In this document: positions 43,142-48,677 of the stretch, in pieces
Layout of the letters: each line of letters starts with the position of its first letter
Numbering within the stretch: the stretch's first letter is position 1
Assembly: GCF_029255545.1 (NCBI RefSeq)
Contig: NZ_JANLJJ010000027.1
Coordinates: 18,700 to 67,376 of the forward strand
DNA: 48,677 bases
Direction of reading: 5' to 3'
Source of the DNA: Ferrovibrio sp.
GTDB taxonomy: Bacteria > Pseudomonadota > Alphaproteobacteria > Ferrovibrionales > Ferrovibrionaceae
Notes under the pieces: generated by a model
The model's input: the letters and a program-made list of their open reading frames with translations, nothing else
The model's database searches: none
Told to the model about the DNA's origin: nothing
Translations under genes and position numbers: made by a program

Positions 43142-43172
43142 AGGCGCCCGGCAGGAAACCGGGCGCCTTTTT
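43142..43172. terminator. terminator after boxB
   Basis: AGGCGCCCGG (43142-43151), loop CAGGAAA, CCGGGCGCCT (43159-43168) form a perfect 10-bp stem. TTTTT follows on the plus strand and CTTCTTTTT on the minus strand, so it can stop transcription leaving boxB (minus). Confidence 0.85.
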
Positions 43173-43196
43173 AGGGGAGGGGAGGATAACGGTTAC

Positions 43197-44609
<1,413 letters not shown>

Positions 44610-44623
44610 TTTCTGTTTTCTCC

Positions 44624-46303
44624 CTAGACACGTTTGCGGTCGTACGCGGCGCGCTGGCCGGTACCGTACAGCTTGAGTGCGCCCTGTTCGCCGACGGCGT
44701 TGGGGCGCTGGAAAATCCAGTTCTGCCAGGCGGTGAGCCGGCCGAAGATCTTGGTTTCCATGGTCTCGGGCCCGCCGAAGCGCAGGCTCGCCTCCATGCC
44801 GGTGAGGGCGTCGGGCGAGAAGGCGGCGCGTTCCTCGATAGCGATGCGCACCTCGTCCTCCCAGTCGATGTCGTCGGGCGTGAAGGTGACCAGCCCGGCC
44901 TCGTCGGCCGCCTGGGCATCGAGATCGTTGCCAATCAGCGTCTTGATCGCGTCCACCCGCGACGGCTCATCCAGGTTGCGGCTGGCGACGCGGCTGAGGC
45001 CGTTGGCCATCGGGTAGGGGCCGAAATTCATCGACGTCAGGCGGATGCTGGCGGGCGGGCGGTTGTCGCCCTCGAAGCGGCCATCCAGCATGTAGGAGCG
45101 GTCGGCGGCCAGCACCAGCTCCAGCAGCGTGCCGGTGAAGCAGGAGCCGGGTTCGACCAGCGCGAAGATCGAGCGCGACGAGACGTCGATGCGCTTGAGC
45201 ACCCGCTTGAGGAACAGGCGGATCTCGCGCACCAGCCAATGCGCCTTGTGCTGCTCCAGCGCCGCGTCATAGGCGGCAACCAGATCGGCATCGCCATTGG
45301 TGCGGAACACCCACATGCCAATCGTGTCTTCGTTGGTGCGCAGATGCAGGATCAGATCGTCCAGCTCGCGGGCCAGCGCCAGCGACCAGAAGCCGTCGCC
45401 GGCGGCCTGGATTCCATCGGCAGAGGTCGGCGGCGGCGCCTTCGGGCCATGCACGGTGATCTCGGCGATGCCCTTGGCCCGGTCGAGCCTGGCCTCGACG
45501 TGGCTGTAGCTGATGCGCTCACCGTCGATCTTGCGCGCCAGCTTCGAAAGCGCCACGCCCTTGGCATTGGCCGGACGGTCGGATTTGGCAGCGAAGGCTT
45601 CGGCGCGGGCGCGCACTTCCTCGGCCAGCTTGGTGCGCGGCACGACTTCATCGACCAGGCGCCAGTCGACGGCGCGCTTGCCCTTGATGCCTTCCTCGAT
45701 GGTGCAGAAGAAATCGGCGCGGTCGCGGCGCACCATGCGCTTGTCGACCAAGCGGGTGAGGCCGCCGGTGCCCGGCAGCACGGCCAGCAGCGGCACTTCC
45801 GGCAGCGACACCGAGGTGTTGCCGTCATCGGCCATCAGGATGTAGTCGGCGGCCAGGGCCAGTTCGTAGCCGCCGCCGGCGCAGGGGCCGTTCACCGCGG
45901 CGATATAGGTCTGCTTCGATTCCGCGGTGGCCTCTTCGATGCCGTTGCGGGTCTCGTTGGTGAATTTGCAGAAATTGACCTTCCAGCCATGGGCCGACTG
46001 GTTGAGCATGCGGATATTGGCGCCGGCGCAGAAGATGCGCTCCTTGCCCGAGGTGATCACCACGGAGCGGACTTCCGGATGCTCGAAGCGCAGGCGCTGC
46101 ACCGCGTCGTGCAGCTCGATATCAACGCCCAGATCGTAGGAATTCAGCTTCAGCTCATAGCCGGGGCGTAGGCCGCCGTCTTCCTTGACGTCCATCGCCA
46201 GGGTGGCGACCGGGCCGTCGATGCTGAGTTTCCAATGCTTGTACTGGCTGGGCTCGGTGCGGAAATCCACCAAAGCGGCGCCATTCTGCTGGCTGTCGGC
46301 CAT
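44624..46303 (-). CDS. boxC: benzoyl-CoA-dihydrodiol lyase BoxC
   Basis: A 559-residue crotonase-fold enzyme that opens the ring of the 2,3-epoxide of benzoyl-CoA (or its dihydrodiol) to 3,4-dehydroadipyl-CoA semialdehyde plus formate. The N-terminal half has the crotonase oxyanion region (CAGANIRMLNQS, NGPCAGGGYELALAADY). The second half repeats the fold (GSCFTGTLLELVLAADRSY). ATG 46303 follows GGGAGGACAGG. The gene is divergent from nothing; it lies 86 bp after the boxR stop and shares an operator upstream. Confidence 0.95.
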   Translation of the reverse strand: MADSQQNGAALVDFRTEPSQYKHWKLSIDGPVATLAMDVKEDGGLRPGYELKLNSYDLGVDIELHDAVQRLRFEHPEVRSVVITSGKERIFCAGANIRMLNQSAHGWKVNFCKFTNETRNGIEEATAESKQTYIAAVNGPCAGGGYELALAADYILMADDGNTSVSLPEVPLLAVLPGTGGLTRLVDKRMVRRDRADFFCTIEEGIKGKRAVDWRLVDEVVPRTKLAEEVRARAEAFAAKSDRPANAKGVALSKLARKIDGERISYSHVEARLDRAKGIAEITVHGPKAPPPTSADGIQAAGDGFWSLALARELDDLILHLRTNEDTIGMWVFRTNGDADLVAAYDAALEQHKAHWLVREIRLFLKRVLKRIDVSSRSIFALVEPGSCFTGTLLELVLAADRSYMLDGRFEGDNRPPASIRLTSMNFGPYPMANGLSRVASRNLDEPSRVDAIKTLIGNDLDAQAADEAGLVTFTPDDIDWEDEVRIAIEERAAFSPDALTGMEASLRFGGPETMETKIFGRLTAWQNWIFQRPNAVGEQGALKLYGTGQRAAYDRKRV

Positions 46304-46325
46304 TCCTGTCCTCCCTCGAACTAAC

Positions 46326-46357
46326 ATGCATTATAATACACAGTTTCGGGGCGACAA
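46326..46357 (-). promoter_or_regulatory. boxC promoter with BoxR/BzdR-type operator
   Basis: The minus strand has TTGTCG (46352-46357) and TATAAT (46329-46334) 17 bp apart, a good sigma-70 promoter. The -10 box lies in TGCATTATAATACA (46326-46339), a one-mismatch copy of the palindrome by boxR. The expected transcript start is about 20 nt before the boxC ATG. Confidence 0.75.
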
Positions 46358-46389
46358 GAATTATTTTGCAGTTTTTGTGTCGCCACCTC

Positions 46390-47292
46390 TTATTCGGCTG
46401 CCTCGCGGGCCAGCCAGGCCGGATGGGCGCGCAAAGCGGCGGCCAGGTCGGCGGCGGCCTGCTCCAGCGTCTTGCCGGCGGTATCGAAGGCCATGTCGGC
46501 GCGGGCATACAGCGCCTCGCGCTGGGTCAGGATGCGCTTCAGGTCGGCCATGGCTTCCGATTGGCCGGCGATCGGGCGCAGGTCGCCCTGGGCGACGACA
46601 CGACCCATATGCTCTTCCGGGCGCGCCTTCAGCCAGATGGTGAAGCAATTGGTCAGCAGATGGGCATAGGTGGCCGGCTCAGACGGCAGGCTGCCGCCGG
46701 TGGCGATCACTTTCGGCGCGGTATCGGCCGTTACGCGCTCCAGCGCGCGACGTTCGAAGCGGCGATAGGCGGCCTGGCCGTAGAGATCAAAAACCTCGTT
46801 CAAGGAGAGGCCCGCCTCGATTTCGATTTCCTTGGCCATCTCCACGAATTGCAGGCCAAAAGCCGCAGCCAGGCGCTGGCCCAGCGAGGTCTTGCCGGCG
46901 CCGCGCAGGCCAATCAGCGCGATATGGCGCTTGACGCTGGCGGCAATGCCGAAGCGGTCACGCACGAAAGCCTGCAATTCCTGCAACTGTTCGCCGCTCA
47001 AATCTTCGATCTGGCGCAGCAGCAGGGCCTGGTCGACGCCGAGCGGCGGGCGGTCGCCGAGGAAATCGGTGATCGGCAGGTCCATCGCGCGGGCAATCTG
47101 GCGCAGCAGCAGGATCGAGATGTTGCCGGCACCGCCTTCGAGCTGGGCGAGGTAACGTTCCGACACGCCGGAATCGCGGGCAAGGATTTTGCGGCTCATG
47201 CCGCGCCTTGCACGCGCATTGCGTACGCGCTCGCCCACAACCTGCAGGAAAGCGACGTCGTCGGGGCTGGCCTTGTCGCGGCTCTCGTTCAT
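46390..47292 (-). CDS. boxR: BoxR-like regulator, XRE domain fused to shikimate-kinase-like domain
   Basis: A regulator of the BoxR/BzdR family, about 300 residues. The N-terminal XRE helix-turn-helix (about residues 17-75) has RGMSRKILARDSGVSERYLAQ; the C-terminal part (about 130-300) is shikimate-kinase-like with a P-loop GLRGAGKTSLGQR. Known members bind TGCA-N6-TGCA sites and are released by benzoyl-CoA. I placed the start at 47292, as ATG 47301 lies inside the operator and upstream of the likely transcript start. The 46390 stop is followed by a loose hairpin (46350-46384). Confidence 0.92.
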   Translation of the reverse strand: MNESRDKASPDDVAFLQVVGERVRNARARRGMSRKILARDSGVSERYLAQLEGGAGNISILLLRQIARAMDLPITDFLGDRPPLGVDQALLLRQIEDLSGEQLQELQAFVRDRFGIAASVKRHIALIGLRGAGKTSLGQRLAAAFGLQFVEMAKEIEIEAGLSLNEVFDLYGQAAYRRFERRALERVTADTAPKVIATGGSLPSEPATYAHLLTNCFTIWLKARPEEHMGRVVAQGDLRPIAGQSEAMADLKRILTQREALYARADMAFDTAGKTLEQAAADLAAALRAHPAWLAREAAE

Positions 47293-47296
47293 GCTA

Positions 47297-47310
47297 TGCA
47301 TTATAATGCA
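47297..47310. promoter_or_regulatory. BoxR/BzdR-type operator at the boxR-flavodoxin divergence
   Basis: TGCATTATAATGCA is a perfect 14-bp palindrome of the TGCA-N6-TGCA form known for BzdR/BoxR. It contains a TATAAT -10 box on each strand, so binding would block transcription both of boxR and of the flavodoxin-ligase genes. Confidence 0.82.
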
Positions 47311-47388
47311 ATTTTTGCTGGAGCGCCAGCAGACACTGCGTTATAGTTCGGGCCCGCTACAAAGTCAGGCAGGTTCAGGAGAGCGTAA

Positions 47389-47856
47389 ATGCAGGTTTCC
47401 ATTCTGGTCGGCACCATGACGGGCACCGCCGAGCTGGTTGCAGGTGACGTGAAGAAGGCGCTGGAAGGCAAGGGCCACAGCGTCGAGGTGCTGCTGATGG
47501 ACAACCTGAAAGCCGAGGTGTTCGAGCGGCCCGGAGCCTTCCTGATCTGCACCTCCACCTATGGCCAGGGCGACGTGCCCGATAATGCCCGCGACTTTTT
47601 CGCCGATCTACAGGCCGCCAAGCCCGACCTGACCGGCAAGCTGGTCGGCGTCATCGGCCTGGGCGACAGCACCTACCAGGACACCTTCAATCATGGTGGC
47701 CAGCAATTCGAAAGCCTGCTGAAGAGCCTGAACGCCACGCTGGTCGGCGAACGCATGCAGCATAACGCCTCAAGCGGCAGCCTGCCGGAAGACGAAGCCG
47801 TGACCTGGGCTTTGGAATGGGCGGAGCAGACCGCGCCGCTGGCCAAGGCCGCATAA
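47389..47856 (+). CDS. flavodoxin
   Basis: A 155-residue single-domain flavodoxin, similar to MioC/short-chain flavodoxins. The FMN phosphate loop is VGTMTGTAE at the start, and the ring-stacking loops are in TSTYGQGDVPDN and IGLGDSTYQDTFN. It has no reductase domain. ATG 47389 follows AGGAGAGCGTAA. It is the first gene after the shared BoxR operator and 55 bp before the benzoate-CoA ligase, so it is probably induced with the pathway and may pass electrons towards BoxB. That role is inference. Confidence 0.9.
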   Translation: MQVSILVGTMTGTAELVAGDVKKALEGKGHSVEVLLMDNLKAEVFERPGAFLICTSTYGQGDVPDNARDFFADLQAAKPDLTGKLVGVIGLGDSTYQDTFNHGGQQFESLLKSLNATLVGERMQHNASSGSLPEDEAVTWALEWAEQTAPLAKAA

Positions 47857-47911
47857 CTGCCCGCTGACATAAAAGCGGGCGGCAAAAAACACAATTTCCC
47901 GGGAGGAAACA

Positions 47912-48677
47912 ATGCCGCGCTTCATCGAGCTGCCGCGGCGGTATAACGCCGTGAGCCATTTCGTCGATCGTCATATCGCCGAAGGCCGCGGGGCCAAGAC
48001 CGCCTTCATCGACGACAAGGGTCGCTACACCTATGCCGATCTGGCGGCGCGGGTGAACCGCGCCGGCAATCTGCTGAAAAGCCAGGGCGTGCAGCGCGAA
48101 CAGCGTGTCATGCTGGCGTTGCTGGACGGCATCGATTTTCCGGCGATGTTTTTCGGCGCAATGAAGATCGGTGCCGTGCCGGTGCCGATCAACACCTTGC
48201 TCACCACGCCGGATTACGATTTCCTGCTGCGCGACAGCCGTGCCGCGGTGCTGGTGGTTTCCGATGCGCTGCTGGAAAAATTCCGCCCCATCGTTTCGGG
48301 CCAGCCCTATCTGCAGCAGGTGCTGATCTCCGGCCAGGTACCGCCGACCGTGACGCCGTTGCACAAGCTGCTGGAGGCTCAGTCCGACCAGTTGGACGCG
48401 GCCGAGACCACGCCGGACGATATCGGCTTCTGGCTTTATTCCTCGGGTTCGACTGGCGCGCCGAAGGGTGCCATGCACCTGCATGGCGATCTGGTGCATA
48501 CGGCCGTGTTGTATGGCGAGGAGGTGCTGGGCATCCGCGAAGACGACGTGGTCTTTTCGGCCGCCAAGCTGTTCTTCGCCTATGGCATGGGCAACGCCAT
48601 GACTTTCCCACTGCATGTCGGTGCCACGGCCGTGCTGATGGCCGAGCGGCCGACGCCGCCGGCGGTGATGAAGCGCC
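47912..48677 (+). CDS. bclA: benzoate-CoA ligase (5' part)
   Basis: The window ends after 255 codons of this gene. The reading is open from ATG 47912, which follows GGGAGGAAACA, to the last base. It encodes the start of an acyl-adenylate-forming enzyme: MPRFIELPRRYNAVSHFVDR, GRYTYADLAARVNRAGNLL, the P-loop YSSGSTGAPKGAMH and AAKLFFAYGMGNAMTFPL, which are all typical of benzoate-CoA ligases (BclA/BzdA). It makes benzoyl-CoA, the pathway's first intermediate and BoxR's likely inducer. The C-terminal lysine domain is outside the window. Confidence 0.92.
   Translation, partial: MPRFIELPRRYNAVSHFVDRHIAEGRGAKTAFIDDKGRYTYADLAARVNRAGNLLKSQGVQREQRVMLALLDGIDFPAMFFGAMKIGAVPVPINTLLTTPDYDFLLRDSRAAVLVVSDALLEKFRPIVSGQPYLQQVLISGQVPPTVTPLHKLLEAQSDQLDAAETTPDDIGFWLYSSGSTGAPKGAMHLHGDLVHTAVLYGEEVLGIREDDVVFSAAKLFFAYGMGNAMTFPLHVGATAVLMAERPTPPAVMKR

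Overview
The window looks like a piece of a GC-rich alphaproteobacterial chromosome, most likely Rhodospirillales-like. The signs are the secG-pyrG-kdsA housekeeping block, two PAS_5-type proteins, TRAP transporters, an aerobic benzoyl-CoA (box) pathway, and many ATGA start/stop overlaps. The genus cannot be named from sequence alone. I see about 47 protein genes, no rRNA, tRNA, CRISPR array or insertion sequence, and no gene-free stretch longer than about 260 bp.

Layout. 0-4 kb: secG, pyrG and kdsA, with palindromic intergenic repeats on both sides of kdsA, then a MAPEG membrane protein and a stand-alone biotinyl-domain protein. 4.2-15.2 kb: a catabolic island. A GntR/FCD regulator and an acetylpolyamine-amidohydrolase-type deacetylase point left. 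A class II aldolase, a complete Dpp-type ABC importer, a 2-hydroxyacid dehydrogenase, an APH-fold kinase and a class III PLP enzyme point right. A perfect 12-bp-arm palindrome lies between the two halves. The kinase/PLP pair resembles hydroxylysine kinase plus phospho-lyase, so I read the island as an uptake and degradation route for an amino alcohol such as hydroxylysine, possibly acetylated.

15-26.5 kb: a SPOR lipoprotein, typA, a LysR/MFS divergent pair, a coiled-coil protein of unknown function, a SelT/W/H-like CXXC protein beside a degenerate GGDEF/EAL-like protein, a TetR-MATE operon and two paralogous PAS_5 proteins. 26.5-32.3 kb (minus strand): argE with denD, an ECF sigma / anti-sigma / CpxP-like operon, a gamma-carbonic anhydrase, a rhodanese with an AT-rich palindromic leader, and a cytochrome c.

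32.4-38.3 kb: a His-rich protein of unknown function, an orphan membrane-anchored TakP-like TRAP binding protein, a TRAP DctP-Q-M operon with an intra-operon terminator, and a hydroxypyruvate (or 2-oxotetronate) isomerase. 38.4-42 kb: an Mla/MCE lipid transporter (STAS-MlaE fusion, MlaF, MlaD, PqiC-like lipoprotein). 42-48.7 kb: gpt, a hotdog thioesterase, and the box pathway: boxB, boxC, boxR, a flavodoxin and the start of benzoate-CoA ligase. Two TGCA-N6-TGCA type operators there each contain a TATAAT -10 box. The proposed logic is that BoxR represses boxC(B) and the flavodoxin-ligase unit until benzoyl-CoA appears. No boxA reductase is in view, so the flavodoxin may take part in electron supply to BoxB.
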